The notes: generated from the sequence alone by a model not told the origin. Shown: positions 6,296 to 14,434, counted from the first letter of the stretch. The stretch is DNA of 25,218 nucleotides from Microbacteriaceae bacterium UBA1487 (GCA_002325245.1 DCRR01000022.1:137485-162702), one strand, 5' to 3'. Numbers and translations: made by a program.

Positions 6296-7444
6296 TCAGG
6301 CGGGGATGCGCTCCCCGCGCGCCCAGACCGCGTCGACGTTCCACTCTTCGTCCAGCACCACGAGATCGGCGGCGAATCCGGGAGCGAGGCGTCCCAGGCT
6401 GTCGTCGAGCCCGAGCACGCGCGCGGGGGTCGAGGTGAGCGCGGCGACGGCATCGGCGGGAGGCACTCGTGCGGCGGTGATGGCGGTGCGCAGGGCGACG
6501 TCGAGGGTGAGCGTCGAGCCGGCGAGCGTGTCGGTGCCGTTGAGGACGGCCCGGCCGTCCTTGACCACGACGTTGAGTGACCCGATCGAGTAGAACCCGT
6601 CGGCGCTGCCCGCGGCCGCCATCGCGTCGGTGACGAGCACGATTCGCTCGGGGGCGGCGCGGAAGGTCATCTCGAGCACCCCGGGGTGCACGTGGATGCC
6701 GTCGGCGACGAGCTCGATCGCCACGTTCGGGTCGTCGAAGGCGGCCACCAGGGGCCCGGGGTCGCGATGGTGAATCCCGGGCATCGCGTTGAAGGCGTGC
6801 GTCAGCAGTCGCGCCCCGTGCGCGAAGGACTGGCGCGCGGTCTCGTAGTCGACCTCGGTGTGGCCGATCGCGACCACCGTTCCGGCCGCGGTGAAGCGGT
6901 CGATCGACTCGAGCGCGCCGGGGAGCTCGGGCGCGATCGTGATCTGGCGCAGCGTCCCCTGGGCGGCGTCGATCAGTCGGGCGTCCACCTCGGGGTCCGG
7001 CGGGATGAGGAACTCCTGAGCGTGGGCGCCGCGGCGCCGCACCGCCAGGTACGGGCCCTCGAGGTGCGAGCCGAGGATGAGCGGATCCTGCGCGGCGAGT
7101 TCGGCGACCGTGCGAAGGCTCGCCGTCAGGGTGTCGAGCGGATTCGCGACGAGCGAGATCACGCTCCGCGTCGTGCCGTGGGCGCGATGCGTGGCGAGCG
7201 CGGTGCGAATCGACTTCGGACCGTCGTCGAAGGCGTACCCGCCGCCGCCGTGCCCGTGCAGGTCGATGAAGCCGGGGGTCAGCCAGGCGCCGCCGACGTC
7301 GACGCGCTCGACCCCCGCGACCATGTCATCGTCCGGGGGTGCGCCGGCGCCGGTGGCGGTGATCGTGTCGTCGTCGATCAGCAGCCAGCCGCGGCGCTCG
7401 CCGTCGAGGTCGAGCAGTCGAGCGTTCTCGAAGAGCAGGGGCAT
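6296..7444 (-). CDS. nagA: N-acetylglucosamine-6-phosphate deacetylase
   Basis: This 382-residue cytoplasmic amidohydrolase converts GlcNAc-6-phosphate to glucosamine-6-phosphate and acetate in amino-sugar and peptidoglycan recycling. The TIM-barrel signature motifs are present in order: GFIDLHGHGGGG (metal site), SHLEGPYL, AIGHTEVDYE, LLTHAFNAM, ELVADGIHVHP, LVTDAMAAAG (catalytic Asp) and LAGSTLTLD near the C-terminus. The length fits the family. The ATG at 7444 has GGGAGG 6-7 bases upstream. The gene lies 16 bp behind purU on the same strand, so the two are probably co-transcribed although no common pathway is obvious. The 122-bp gap to the FMN lipoprotein shows no clear promoter or terminator. 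No nagB or sugar transporter is adjacent. Confidence 0.95.
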   Translation of the reverse strand: MPLLFENARLLDLDGERRGWLLIDDDTITATGAGAPPDDDMVAGVERVDVGGAWLTPGFIDLHGHGGGGYAFDDGPKSIRTALATHRAHGTTRSVISLVANPLDTLTASLRTVAELAAQDPLILGSHLEGPYLAVRRRGAHAQEFLIPPDPEVDARLIDAAQGTLRQITIAPELPGALESIDRFTAAGTVVAIGHTEVDYETARQSFAHGARLLTHAFNAMPGIHHRDPGPLVAAFDDPNVAIELVADGIHVHPGVLEMTFRAAPERIVLVTDAMAAAGSADGFYSIGSLNVVVKDGRAVLNGTDTLAGSTLTLDVALRTAITAARVPPADAVAALTSTPARVLGLDDSLGRLAPGFAADLVVLDEEWNVDAVWARGERIPA

Positions 7445-7460
7445 GTGTTCCTCCCGGAGG

Positions 7461-8315
7461 TCAGCGGAAGATGATCGTCCGCGCGCCGTCGAGCAGCACG
7501 CGATCCTCGCTGAACCATTTGACGGCCTGGGTGAGGGTTCGGCTCTCCTCGTCCTGCCCGATGGCGACGAGCTCGGAGACGGTGCGCGTGTGATCCACCC
7601 GCACGATGTTCTGCTCGATGATCGGGCCCTCGTCGAGGTCGCTCGTCACGAAGTGCGCGGTCGCACCGATGATCTTCACCCCGCGGGCGTGCGCCTGCTT
7701 GTACGGGTTGGCGCCCTTGAAACCGGGAAGGAACGAGTGGTGGATGTTGATCACGCGTCCCGCGAGCGCCTCGCACAGCTCGGGCGAGAGGATCTGCATG
7801 TAGCGCGCCAGCACCACGAGCTCGATGTCGTGCTCCTCGACGACCTCGAGGATGCGCTGCTCGAAGGCGAGCTTCTGGCCCGGGCTCACGACCGGGTGCG
7901 ACTCGAACGGCACTCCGTAGAACGAGGCGAGCTCGCCGAGATCGGGGTGATTGCTGAGGACGAGCGGGATGTCGACGGCGAGCTGGCCGGCGCGCTGGCG
8001 GAAGAGCAGATCGTTGAGGCAGTGGCCGGACTTCGAGGCGAGCACGAGCGTGCGCAGCGGACGGCCGACGACGTCGAGCTGCCACTGCATCTGGTAGTGC
8101 TCGGTCACCGGCGCGAGGGCCGCCTCGAACTCGTCACGGCTGGCCGCGGACTCGACCTGGAGCCGCATGAAGAACGTGCCCGTGTCGTCGCTGGAGAACT
8201 GCTGCGACTCGGTGATGTTCCCCGCGGCCGCGACAATGGCGCCGCTGATCGCGTGGACGATGCCGGGCTTGTCTTCGCAGACGAGTGTCAGGATCCAGTG
8301 CGTCGGGGTGGTCAC
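7461..8315 (-). CDS. purU: Formyltetrahydrofolate deformylase
   Basis: This 284-residue enzyme hydrolyses 10-formyl-tetrahydrofolate to formate plus tetrahydrofolate and so balances one-carbon pools. An ACT domain occupies residues about 6-75 (TLVCEDKPGIVHAISG), where regulatory ligands bind in the family. The formyltransferase-type catalytic domain follows, with SKSGHCLNDLL and the triad Asn190-His192-Asp228 (INIHHSFLPGF and LDEGPI), spaced as in GAR transformylase. The start is GTG at 8315. GGAAGC precedes it and TACGCT lies exactly 6 bases upstream, so the transcript may be leaderless. glyA and folD, which act on the same cofactor, lie on the other strand beyond one exporter gene. nagA follows after 16 bp. 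Confidence 0.95.
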   Translation of the reverse strand: MTTPTHWILTLVCEDKPGIVHAISGAIVAAAGNITESQQFSSDDTGTFFMRLQVESAASRDEFEAALAPVTEHYQMQWQLDVVGRPLRTLVLASKSGHCLNDLLFRQRAGQLAVDIPLVLSNHPDLGELASFYGVPFESHPVVSPGQKLAFEQRILEVVEEHDIELVVLARYMQILSPELCEALAGRVINIHHSFLPGFKGANPYKQAHARGVKIIGATAHFVTSDLDEGPIIEQNIVRVDHTRTVSELVAIGQDEESRTLTQAVKWFSEDRVLLDGARTIIFR

Positions 8316-8497
8316 GCTTCCAGCGTAGGGCAGGCGTTCGGCCGGGTCGTGCAGAGGTCGACGTGTCCGGCCGCGGCGCGGCAGCGAGTGGGACGAGCGC
8401 GAACGTCGACGACTCCATAGACTCGTCGGGAGCCCGCGTCACGCGCGCTCCCGCGGCCGGCGATACGCGCCACCCCCTCGTTCTCGAGAGTTCTGTT

Positions 8498-9724
8498 ATG
8501 TCGACTTCTTCTGCGCCCACCACGGCCACGGCACCCTTTCCGCTCGGGCGGCTTCTCGTCCTGACCGGCGCCATCTTCGTCTCGGTGTCGAGCGAGTTTC
8601 TGCCGACCGGTCTGCTGCCCGACATGGCGCGCGATCTTGACGTCTCCGAGTCCCGCGTCGGCCTGCTCGTCACGATCTTCGCGCTCACGGTCGTCGTCAG
8701 CACCGCCCCCCTGGCGGCGATCACCCACAGGTACTCGCGCAAGTGGCTGATGGTCGTCCTGCTCGGGATCTTCGCGGTGGCGAACGTGCTGGCCGGCGTC
8801 GCCCCGAGCTACGAGTTCCTGGTCGGGGCGCGCATCCTGGGCGGTCTCGCCCACGGGCTGTTCTGGGCCGTCACGGGGCCGTACGCCTCCCGGCTCGTTC
8901 CGCGCACGCAGCTCGCCAAGGCGATCTCGATCACCAACGCCGGCGGCACGGCCGCGTTCATCCTCGGGGTGCCGGTCGGCACAGCGCTCGGCCACGCGCT
9001 CGGCTGGCGTGCCGCGTTCGTCGTGATGGCGCTCGTCGTGGTGGTCTTCGCGGCGCTCGTCGTGCTCTACCTGCCGCCGGTCGAGCACCGTGTTCCGCTG
9101 GCCACCGGCGAGATCGCGACGTCGGCGCGCAAGGATCCGACGCTGCCCGGCATCGTCATCGTCTGCCTCACCGTCGTGCTCGTGGTCACCGGTTACAACG
9201 TGTTCTCCACCTACATCGCGCCGTGGTCGATCGAGGTCGCGGGGATCGTGCCCGACCTGGTTCCGGTCATCCTGCTGGTCAACGGGATCGGCGGGGCGCT
9301 CGGGCTCGCTCTCGCCGCGGCGTTCGGCGACCGCGCGCCGCAGGCGACGCTCATCGCGATGCTCGTCGGGGTGGGTGCGAGCATGGCGGCCGTCTCCATC
9401 TGGGGCAACGGCTTCGTGGCCGCCTTGATCCTGCTGGCGCTGTGGAGCGTCTCGTTCGGAGGCATCCCCGCCATCATGCATGCGCGCATCCTGCACACGG
9501 CCTCGCTGCGACTGCGCGACATCGGGGCGGCGTGGCTCACGACCGCGTTCAACGTCGCGATCGCCGTGGGGGCGCTTGTCGGCGGCCTGCTGCTCGACGA
9601 GGTGGGCATCGAGGTGCTGCCGTGGGCGGCGGTGCTGCTGTTCGTCTGCGCCCTCGTCTTCGTGCTGCTCACCGATCGGATCCGCCTGGCTCCGCATTCG
9701 GGCGAGCAGCGCAGCGTCGCGTAG
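8498..9724 (+). CDS. MFS transporter, DHA1-type drug/sugar efflux permease
   Basis: This is a 408-residue, 12-helix inner-membrane permease. A 15-residue Ser/Thr/Ala-rich tail precedes helix 1. Helix 1 contains SEFLPTGLLPDMARDL and is followed by the RVGLLVTIFALTVVVSTAPLAAIT helix and the cytoplasmic loop HRYSRKW, a degenerate MFS signature. LVGARILGGLAHGLFWAVTGPYASRLVP is typical of the AraJ/PbuE-like DHA1 branch. The second half (VIVCLTVVLVVTGYNVFSTYI onward) repeats the fold. The exported substrate cannot be told from sequence. The ATG at 8498 is preferred: the open frame reaches into the purU promoter region, but the extension has no MFS character. Only a weak GAGAG precedes the start. 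It lies between purU and glyA and might export a related metabolite, but that is conjecture. Confidence 0.88.
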   Translation: MSTSSAPTTATAPFPLGRLLVLTGAIFVSVSSEFLPTGLLPDMARDLDVSESRVGLLVTIFALTVVVSTAPLAAITHRYSRKWLMVVLLGIFAVANVLAGVAPSYEFLVGARILGGLAHGLFWAVTGPYASRLVPRTQLAKAISITNAGGTAAFILGVPVGTALGHALGWRAAFVVMALVVVVFAALVVLYLPPVEHRVPLATGEIATSARKDPTLPGIVIVCLTVVLVVTGYNVFSTYIAPWSIEVAGIVPDLVPVILLVNGIGGALGLALAAAFGDRAPQATLIAMLVGVGASMAAVSIWGNGFVAALILLALWSVSFGGIPAIMHARILHTASLRLRDIGAAWLTTAFNVAIAVGALVGGLLLDEVGIEVLPWAAVLLFVCALVFVLLTDRIRLAPHSGEQRSVA

Positions 9725-9727
9725 ACT
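9722..9727 (+). promoter_or_regulatory. Candidate -10 box of the glyA-folD transcript
   Basis: TAGACT fits the actinobacterial TAnnnT box and includes the stop codon of the MFS gene (TAG 9722-9724). Transcription 6-7 bases downstream would begin at about 9733-9734, precisely where the first stem of the ZTP riboswitch starts. No convincing -35 is visible. Confidence 0.5.
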
Positions 9728-9733
9728 GGGGCG

Positions 9734-9806
9734 CGTCGCGACTGGCGTTCGGATGGGTCACCATCGGGGAGCGACGATCACGTGAACGGCGGCCGTACGC
9801 CTGGGC
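9734..9806 (+). ncRNA. ZTP (pfl) riboswitch upstream of glyA-folD
   Basis: This aptamer senses ZMP/ZTP (AICAR nucleotides), which accumulate when 10-formyl-tetrahydrofolate is short. Seen here: stem CGTCGC/GCGACG (9734-9739 with 9771-9776); the conserved GACTGGCG (9740-9747); hairpin GATGG-GTCA-CCATC (9752-9765); the hallmark CGGGGAGC (9765-9772); and a small hairpin GGCG/CGCC (9788-9791 with 9798-9801) leading into the conserved GCCTGGGC (9799-9806) that forms the pseudoknot. All conserved blocks of the pfl RNA family appear in the right order. The family is well known in front of folD, glyA and purine genes, exactly the context here. Confidence 0.92.
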
Positions 9807-9832
9807 CGCCCCTGCACCAACCAGGTAGTTTT
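9799..9832 (+). terminator. Candidate riboswitch-controlled terminator
   Basis: GCCTGG (9799-9804), the last conserved segment of the ZTP aptamer, can pair with CCAGGT (9821-9826; five Watson-Crick pairs plus a G-U). The stem is followed by TAGTTTT with T4 at 9829-9832. When ligand stabilises the aptamer this segment is sequestered and transcription would read into glyA. The stem is short, and the 16-base loop (9805-9820) weakens it, so control of translation is also possible. Confidence 0.55.
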
Positions 9833-9854
9833 CTCGTGAACGTTAGGAGCGCCC

Positions 9855-11147
9855 GTGTCCATCCCCTCCACTTTCAATTCGCCGCTGTCTGAGGTCGACC
9901 CGGAGGTCGCCGAGGCCCTCGAGCTCGAGCTGGCCCGCCAGCGCTCGACGCTCGAGATGATCGCGAGCGAGAACTTCGTGCCGCGCGCCGTCCTCGAGGC
10001 GCAGGGATCGGTGCTCACCAACAAGTACGCCGAGGGCTACCCCGGCCGCCGCTACTACGGCGGCTGCGAGTTCGTCGACATCGTCGAGACGCTCGCCATC
10101 GAGCGGGCCAAGGCGCTGTTCGGCGCCGAGTTCGCCAACGTGCAGCCCCACTCGGGGGCGAGCGCCAACGCCGCGGTGCTGAGCGCGATCGCGCAGCCCG
10201 GCGACCGCATCCTGGGTCTCGAGCTGGCGCACGGCGGCCACCTCACCCACGGCATGCGCCTCAACTTCTCGGGCAAGCTCTACGAGGCGCACGCCTACGG
10301 CGTCGATCCCGAGACGATGAAGATCGACATGGCCACGGTGCGCGAGAAGGCGCTCGAGGTGAAGCCGCAGGTGATCATCGCCGGCTGGTCGGCCTACCCG
10401 CGTCAGCTGGACTTCGCCGCGTTCCGCGCGATCGCCGACGAGGTGGGCGCCAAGCTCTGGGTCGACATGGCGCACTTCGCCGGTCTGGTGGCCGCGGGAC
10501 TGCACCCCTCGCCGGTGCCGCACGCGCACATCGTCTCCTCGACCGTGCACAAGACGATCGGCGGCCCGCGCTCGGGCTTCATCCTGACCAACGACGCCGA
10601 CATCGCCAAGAAGATGAACTCCAACGTCTTCCCCGGCCAGCAGGGCGGCCCGCTCATGCACGTGATCGCGGCGAAGGCGACCGCGTTCAAGCTGGCGGCC
10701 GAGCCGGAGTTCCGCGACCGCCAGGAGCGCACCATGCGCGGCGCGGCGATTCTCGCCGACCGCCTCACCCAGCCGGATGCGAAGGCCGCCGGCATCGACG
10801 TCCTCTCCGGCGGCACCGACGTGCACCTCGTGCTGGTGGACCTCCGCCACTCGGAGATGACCGGCCAGGATGCGGAGGACCGTCTGCACGAGGTCGGCGT
10901 CACCGTCAACAAGAACTCGGTGCCGAACGACCCGCGCCCGCCGATGGTCACCAGCGGTGTCCGCATCGGAACGCCCGCGCTCGCGACCCGCGGCTTCGGC
11001 GACGCCGAGTTCACCGAGGTGGCCGACATCATCGCCCAGACCCTCATCCCGGGCTCGGACCTGGAGGCGCTCCGCACGCGTGTCGAGACGCTCGCGAATG
11101 CCTTCCCGCTGTACGAAGGCCTCTCCTCGCCGGGCACCTGGCGATGA
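9855..11147 (+). CDS. glyA: Serine hydroxymethyltransferase
   Basis: This 430-residue PLP enzyme interconverts serine plus THF with glycine plus 5,10-methylene-THF, the main source of one-carbon units. Diagnostic segments are EMIASENFVP, TNKYAEGYPGRRYYGGCEFVD, NVQPHSGASAN, LAHGGHLTHG, WVDMAHFAGLVAAG, and STVHKTIGGPRSG with the PLP lysine at Lys233. The length matches the family. GTG at 9855 is preceded by TAGGAGC (9844-9850) at good spacing. Expression should be governed by the ZTP riboswitch in the leader. folD follows with an ATGA overlap, so the two enzymes that make and process methylene-THF are made together. Confidence 0.98.
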   Translation: MSIPSTFNSPLSEVDPEVAEALELELARQRSTLEMIASENFVPRAVLEAQGSVLTNKYAEGYPGRRYYGGCEFVDIVETLAIERAKALFGAEFANVQPHSGASANAAVLSAIAQPGDRILGLELAHGGHLTHGMRLNFSGKLYEAHAYGVDPETMKIDMATVREKALEVKPQVIIAGWSAYPRQLDFAAFRAIADEVGAKLWVDMAHFAGLVAAGLHPSPVPHAHIVSSTVHKTIGGPRSGFILTNDADIAKKMNSNVFPGQQGGPLMHVIAAKATAFKLAAEPEFRDRQERTMRGAAILADRLTQPDAKAAGIDVLSGGTDVHLVLVDLRHSEMTGQDAEDRLHEVGVTVNKNSVPNDPRPPMVTSGVRIGTPALATRGFGDAEFTEVADIIAQTLIPGSDLEALRTRVETLANAFPLYEGLSSPGTWR

Positions 11148-12019
11148 CTGCGATCCGACTCGACGGCGTCGCGACCGCGACCGCGATCAAGGCGGAGCTC
11201 ACCGAGCGCGTCGCGGCCCTGCGGGCGGCGGGCATCGCGCCGGGCCTGGGGACCCTGCTGGTCGGCAGCGACCCCGGATCCGTCTCCTACGTCGGCGGCA
11301 AGCACCGCGACTCGGCCGAGGTCGGGATCGAGTCGATCCGGGTGGAGCTTCCCGACACGGCGAGCGAGGCGGAGGTGCGCGCCGCGATCGCGGGGCTGAA
11401 CACCGACCCCGCCGTCACCGGCTTCATCGTGCAGCTGCCGCTGCCGAAGGGCATCGACGAGAACGCGATGCTCGAGCTGATCGATCCGGCGAAGGATGCC
11501 GACGGCCTGCACCCGACCAACCTGGGCCGGCTCGTGCTCGGGGTGGCGAACGAGATGAACTCGCCGCTGCCGTGCACCCCGGCGGGCGTCGTCGAGCTGC
11601 TGCGCCGCCACGATGTTCCGATCGCGGGCAAGCACGTCACGATCATCGGGCGCGGCCTCACGGTCGGGCGTCCGCTCGGCCTCGTCTTCACCCGCAAGGG
11701 CGTGGATGCGACCGTCACCCTCACGCACTCGCGCACGGTCGACCTGGCCGCCGAGGTCCGCCGCGCCGACATCGTGGTGGCGGCGCTCGGCATTCCGCAC
11801 TTCGTGCAGCCGGACTGGATCAAGCCCGGCGCTGCCGTGCTGGATGTCGGGGTCACCCGTGTCGGCACCACCGACTCGGGGCGCGCCCGCCTGCACGGCG
11901 ACGTGCACCCGGACGTGGCCGAGGTGGCGGGCTGGCTGTCGCCGAACCCCGGCGGGGTCGGGCCGATGACGCGCGCGCTGCTGCTGCAGAACGTGGTCGA
12001 GGCGGCCGAGCGGCTTTGA
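11144..12019 (+). CDS. folD: Methylenetetrahydrofolate dehydrogenase / methenyl-THF cyclohydrolase
   Basis: This 291-residue bifunctional enzyme converts 5,10-methylene-THF to 10-formyl-THF using NADP. Catalytic Tyr49 and Lys53 lie in SYVGGKHRDSAEVGI, and Gln97 in FIVQLPLPKG. DADGLHPTNLG and PCTPAGVVELL are the folate-side signatures. VTIIGRGLTVGRPLG is the dinucleotide loop, and NPGGVGPMTRALLL is the C-terminal PROSITE-type signature. It starts with ATG in an ATGA overlap with the glyA stop and shares its riboswitch-controlled transcript. It ends 22 bp from the convergent pxpC. Together with glyA it supplies 10-formyl-THF for purines, whereas purU on the other side removes it. Confidence 0.98.
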   Translation: MTAIRLDGVATATAIKAELTERVAALRAAGIAPGLGTLLVGSDPGSVSYVGGKHRDSAEVGIESIRVELPDTASEAEVRAAIAGLNTDPAVTGFIVQLPLPKGIDENAMLELIDPAKDADGLHPTNLGRLVLGVANEMNSPLPCTPAGVVELLRRHDVPIAGKHVTIIGRGLTVGRPLGLVFTRKGVDATVTLTHSRTVDLAAEVRRADIVVAALGIPHFVQPDWIKPGAAVLDVGVTRVGTTDSGRARLHGDVHPDVAEVAGWLSPNPGGVGPMTRALLLQNVVEAAERL

Positions 12020-12041
12020 GCTGCGGCCCGCTCCGCGCGCG

Positions 12042-12911
12042 CTACGCGGCGCCGGCGGCGAGGGTGAAGCGCACCGCCTGACCGGGGCGCAGCTGCGCGA
12101 GCGTGTCGAGGTCGGCCTCCGTGACGACGGCGATCACCGGATAGCCGCCGGTGGCCGGGTGGTCGGGGCCGAGGATCGTCGGAGCGCCGTCGGGGGAGAC
12201 CTGGATGGCGCCCGGCAGCATCCCCTCGCTCGGCAGCTCGCGGTCGTCGACCCGGGTGAGCGCGGGGCCGTCCAGGCGGATGCCGGTGCGGTCGGCGCGC
12301 GCCGACACCACCCACTCCTCGGCCAGCAGCGCGTGCCACGCTGCGGCCGTGAACCAGGACTGCCGCGGTCCCGGACGCAGCGCGATCGTGCGCGCCCCCG
12401 TGCTCGGAGGGTCGACGGGCACGAAGTCGACCGCGGGGATCGGAAGCGCGGGCTCCGGGCCGAGGGGCAGCTGGTCGCCGGCGGTCAGAGGTTTCGGGCC
12501 GAGCGCGGCCAGGGTGTCGCGCGAGCGAGATCCGAGCACCGGGTGCGCCGCGATCCCGCCGCGCACCGCGAGGTAGCCGCGCGCGCCGTGCGTCGCGAGC
12601 CCGAGCCGCAGCTCGGCGCCTGCCGCGGCGTGCGTTGCGGTGTGCGGCTCGACGCGCATCCCGTCCAGGTCCGCGGCGAGCCAGGCGCCAGTCAGCGCGA
12701 ACCAGGTCGGGGCCGCGAAGCGCAGGCGCGCCCCGCCGAGCAGGAGCTCGAGACCCGCGGCGCTCGCCGGATTGCCGAGCAGGCGGTTGCCGAGCGCGAG
12801 AGCGCCGCGATCCATGGCGCCCGAGACGCCGACCCCGTCGCGGAGGTGGCCAGGTCGGCCGAGGTCCTGCACGAGAGCGAGCGGCCCCGGCTCGATGATG
12901 TGAAGGCTCAT
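12042..12911 (-). CDS. pxpC: 5-oxoprolinase subunit C (biotin-dependent carboxyltransferase family)
   Basis: This 289-residue subunit of the bacterial ATP-dependent 5-oxoprolinase PxpABC opens the lactam of 5-oxoproline (pyroglutamate) to glutamate. The family N-terminus is clear: IIEPGPLALVQDLGRPGH, then GVSGAMDRGALALGNRLLGN. Later motifs are YLAVRGGI, VLGSRSRDTLAALG and the near-C-terminal PSEGMLPGAIQVSPDGAPTILG with DHPATGGYPVIAVV. The ATG at 12911 overlaps the pxpB stop as ATGA. It is the last gene of pxpABC, with its stop facing folD over a 22-bp gap that shows no strong terminator. Confidence 0.94.
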   Translation of the reverse strand: MSLHIIEPGPLALVQDLGRPGHLRDGVGVSGAMDRGALALGNRLLGNPASAAGLELLLGGARLRFAAPTWFALTGAWLAADLDGMRVEPHTATHAAAGAELRLGLATHGARGYLAVRGGIAAHPVLGSRSRDTLAALGPKPLTAGDQLPLGPEPALPIPAVDFVPVDPPSTGARTIALRPGPRQSWFTAAAWHALLAEEWVVSARADRTGIRLDGPALTRVDDRELPSEGMLPGAIQVSPDGAPTILGPDHPATGGYPVIAVVTEADLDTLAQLRPGQAVRFTLAAGAA

Positions 12912-13525
12912 GGCACCGCCTCGAAGCGCACGCGCGTGCCGGGGGAGAGCAGCGCCGCGGGCTCGCGCGCGGCATCCCAGAGCACCGCGTCGGTGCTGCC
13001 GATCAGCTGCCAGCCGCCGGGGGAGGCGCGCGGGTAGACGCCCGAGAACTCCGCCGCGAGCGCCACCGAGCCGGGTTCCACGCGCGGGCGCGAGGTCGCC
13101 CGGCGGGGCAGTTCGAGTCCGAAGTCGGGCGAGACGAGGTAGCCGAAGCCGGGTGCGAACCCGGTGAATGCGCACACCCAGGTGCTTGCCGCGTGGCGCT
13201 CCGCGAGCTCCTCGGCGCTGAGCCCGACCGCGGCGGCCGCCTCGGCCAGGTCCGGCCCGTTGTAGCGCACCGGGATCGACACCACGGGGGCGTCCGCGTG
13301 CCCGCCAGCGGCTGGCTCCGGGTCGCCGACGCCGCGCAGCCAGGCCTCGATCGCGCGAAGGGACATCCCCGGCTCCACCCGCACGAGCACCGTGCGGGCC
13401 GCCGGGACGAGCTCAATGACGCCGGGCGGCACGGTGCGCTCCATCGCGCGGGCGGCGGCCATCGTGCGCTCGAGCGTGTCGTACTCGGCGAGCAGCGCCC
13501 GGTCGCCGAAGGGCAGGACTCTCAC
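12908..13525 (-). CDS. pxpB: 5-oxoprolinase subunit B (KipI family)
   Basis: This 205-residue partner of PxpA and PxpC is homologous to KipI and to the N-terminal part of allophanate hydrolase subunit 1. It starts with MRVLPFGDRALLAEY, and the conserved core IPVRYNGPDLAEAA is followed by WVCAFTGFAPGFGYL. SVALAAEFSGVYPRASPGGWQLIG and a terminal PGTRVRFEAV complete the fold. Family length is 200-240. GTG at 13525 overlaps the pxpA stop as GTGA, and its own stop overlaps pxpC. In other bacteria KipI inhibits a sporulation kinase; the gene context here points to 5-oxoprolinase instead. Confidence 0.94.
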   Translation of the reverse strand: MRVLPFGDRALLAEYDTLERTMAAARAMERTVPPGVIELVPAARTVLVRVEPGMSLRAIEAWLRGVGDPEPAAGGHADAPVVSIPVRYNGPDLAEAAAAVGLSAEELAERHAASTWVCAFTGFAPGFGYLVSPDFGLELPRRATSRPRVEPGSVALAAEFSGVYPRASPGGWQLIGSTDAVLWDAAREPAALLSPGTRVRFEAVP

Positions 13526-14259
13526 GCGAACGCCCGCAGGTCGATTCCCTCGGCTTCGAGGGCGGCGCGCACGGCGCGGGCGAGCCGTGCGGCGCCGGGG
13601 GTGTCGCCGTGCACGCAGAGCGAGGCGGCCTCCACCGTGATCTCGGTGCCGTCGAGGGCGGTGACGCGGTGCTCGCGCGCGAGCCGCACGGCGCGAAGAG
13701 CGACCACCTCAGGATCGCTCAGCACGGCGCCCGGTTCGCCGCGCGGGGCGAGCCGGCCGTCCGGCAGATAGCCGCGGTCGGCGAAGGCCTCGCGCACGAA
13801 GCGCACTCGGAGCCGATCGGCGGCTGCCTCGATCGCGCTGTGGGGCAGTCCCACCAGCGGCAGTCCGGCGGCGGCCGCCACCCGCGCCACCACCTCCGCC
13901 TGCTCAGGGTCGATCGCGATCCTGTTGTACAGCGCGCCGTGCGGCTTCAGATAGCGCACCTCGACCATCGCGCCGACGGCCACCTCCGCGAGCGCGCTGA
14001 GCTGCGCCTCCAGGTCGGCCTGCAGCGCGTCGGGCGACGGATTCATCGGGCTGCGGCCGAAGTTCTCGCGATCCCGATACGAGGGATGCGCACCGACGGC
14101 CACCCGGTGCTCGCGCGCCCGGCGCACCGTGACCGCCATCGTCTCGACATCGCCGGCATGAAAGCCGCAGGCGACGTTGGCGCTGGTGACCTGGGCGGTG
14201 AGCTCGGCGTCCTCGCTCATGCCCTCGCCGAGGTCGGCGTTGAGGTCGATCGCTGCCAT
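13522..14259 (-). CDS. pxpA: 5-oxoprolinase subunit A (LamB/YcsF family)
   Basis: This 245-residue catalytic-type subunit of 5-oxoprolinase, which disposes of pyroglutamate formed as a damage product of glutamine and glutamate, carries the conserved segments IDLNADLGEGM, SANVACGFHAGDVETM, VGAHPSYRDRENFGR, VRYLKPHGALYNRI and FADRGYLPDGRLAPRGEPGA. The length is standard. The ATG at 14259 has no Shine-Dalgarno sequence; instead TAGACT (14267-14272, minus strand) lies exactly 7 bases upstream, the layout of a leaderless promoter. pxpB and pxpC follow in translational overlap, so all three subunits should be made in balance. Confidence 0.96.
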   Translation of the reverse strand: MAAIDLNADLGEGMSEDAELTAQVTSANVACGFHAGDVETMAVTVRRAREHRVAVGAHPSYRDRENFGRSPMNPSPDALQADLEAQLSALAEVAVGAMVEVRYLKPHGALYNRIAIDPEQAEVVARVAAAAGLPLVGLPHSAIEAAADRLRVRFVREAFADRGYLPDGRLAPRGEPGAVLSDPEVVALRAVRLAREHRVTALDGTEITVEAASLCVHGDTPGAARLARAVRAALEAEGIDLRAFA

Positions 14260-14266
14260 GCGCGCC

Positions 14267-14272
14267 AGTCTA
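14267..14272 (-). promoter_or_regulatory. Leaderless-type -10 box of pxpABC
   Basis: TAGACT reads on the minus strand 7 bases before the pxpA ATG, so transcription would begin at or next to the start codon. No ribosome binding site is present in between (GGCGCGC). Confidence 0.6.
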
Positions 14273-14405
14273 GGCAGGGCGTCGGGGCGCCCGCTCGGCC
14301 GCTCCGGCGCCGTTCCCCGGGCCGCGACGCTGGCGCGGCCGGGGCTCGGCGGCGGCCCCGATCAGAAAAAACCGGCGACACGCCGAAATCACAACATCTA
14401 GGTAA

Positions 14406-14434
14406 TTACATCAGTGGAATTCCCGGTATATAGT
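14406..14434 (+). promoter_or_regulatory. Strong sigma70-type promoter in an AT-rich patch
   Basis: -35 TTACAT (14406-14411), a 17-base spacer and -10 TATAGT (14429-14434) form the best consensus promoter in the window. It sits in a patch (about 14385-14445) far poorer in G/C than the surroundings. The palindrome GTAATTAC (14402-14409) overlaps the -35 and could be an operator. Predicted transcription starts at about 14441, 70 bases before the peptide start codon. The stretch 14280-14345 upstream holds only G/C-rich hairpins. Confidence 0.7.

Noticed and set aside
14316..14366. G/C-rich hairpins followed by a run of A bases as a terminator
   Set aside because: On the plus strand no gene ends upstream, and on the minus strand the T run precedes the hairpin instead of following it, so it lacks terminator polarity.
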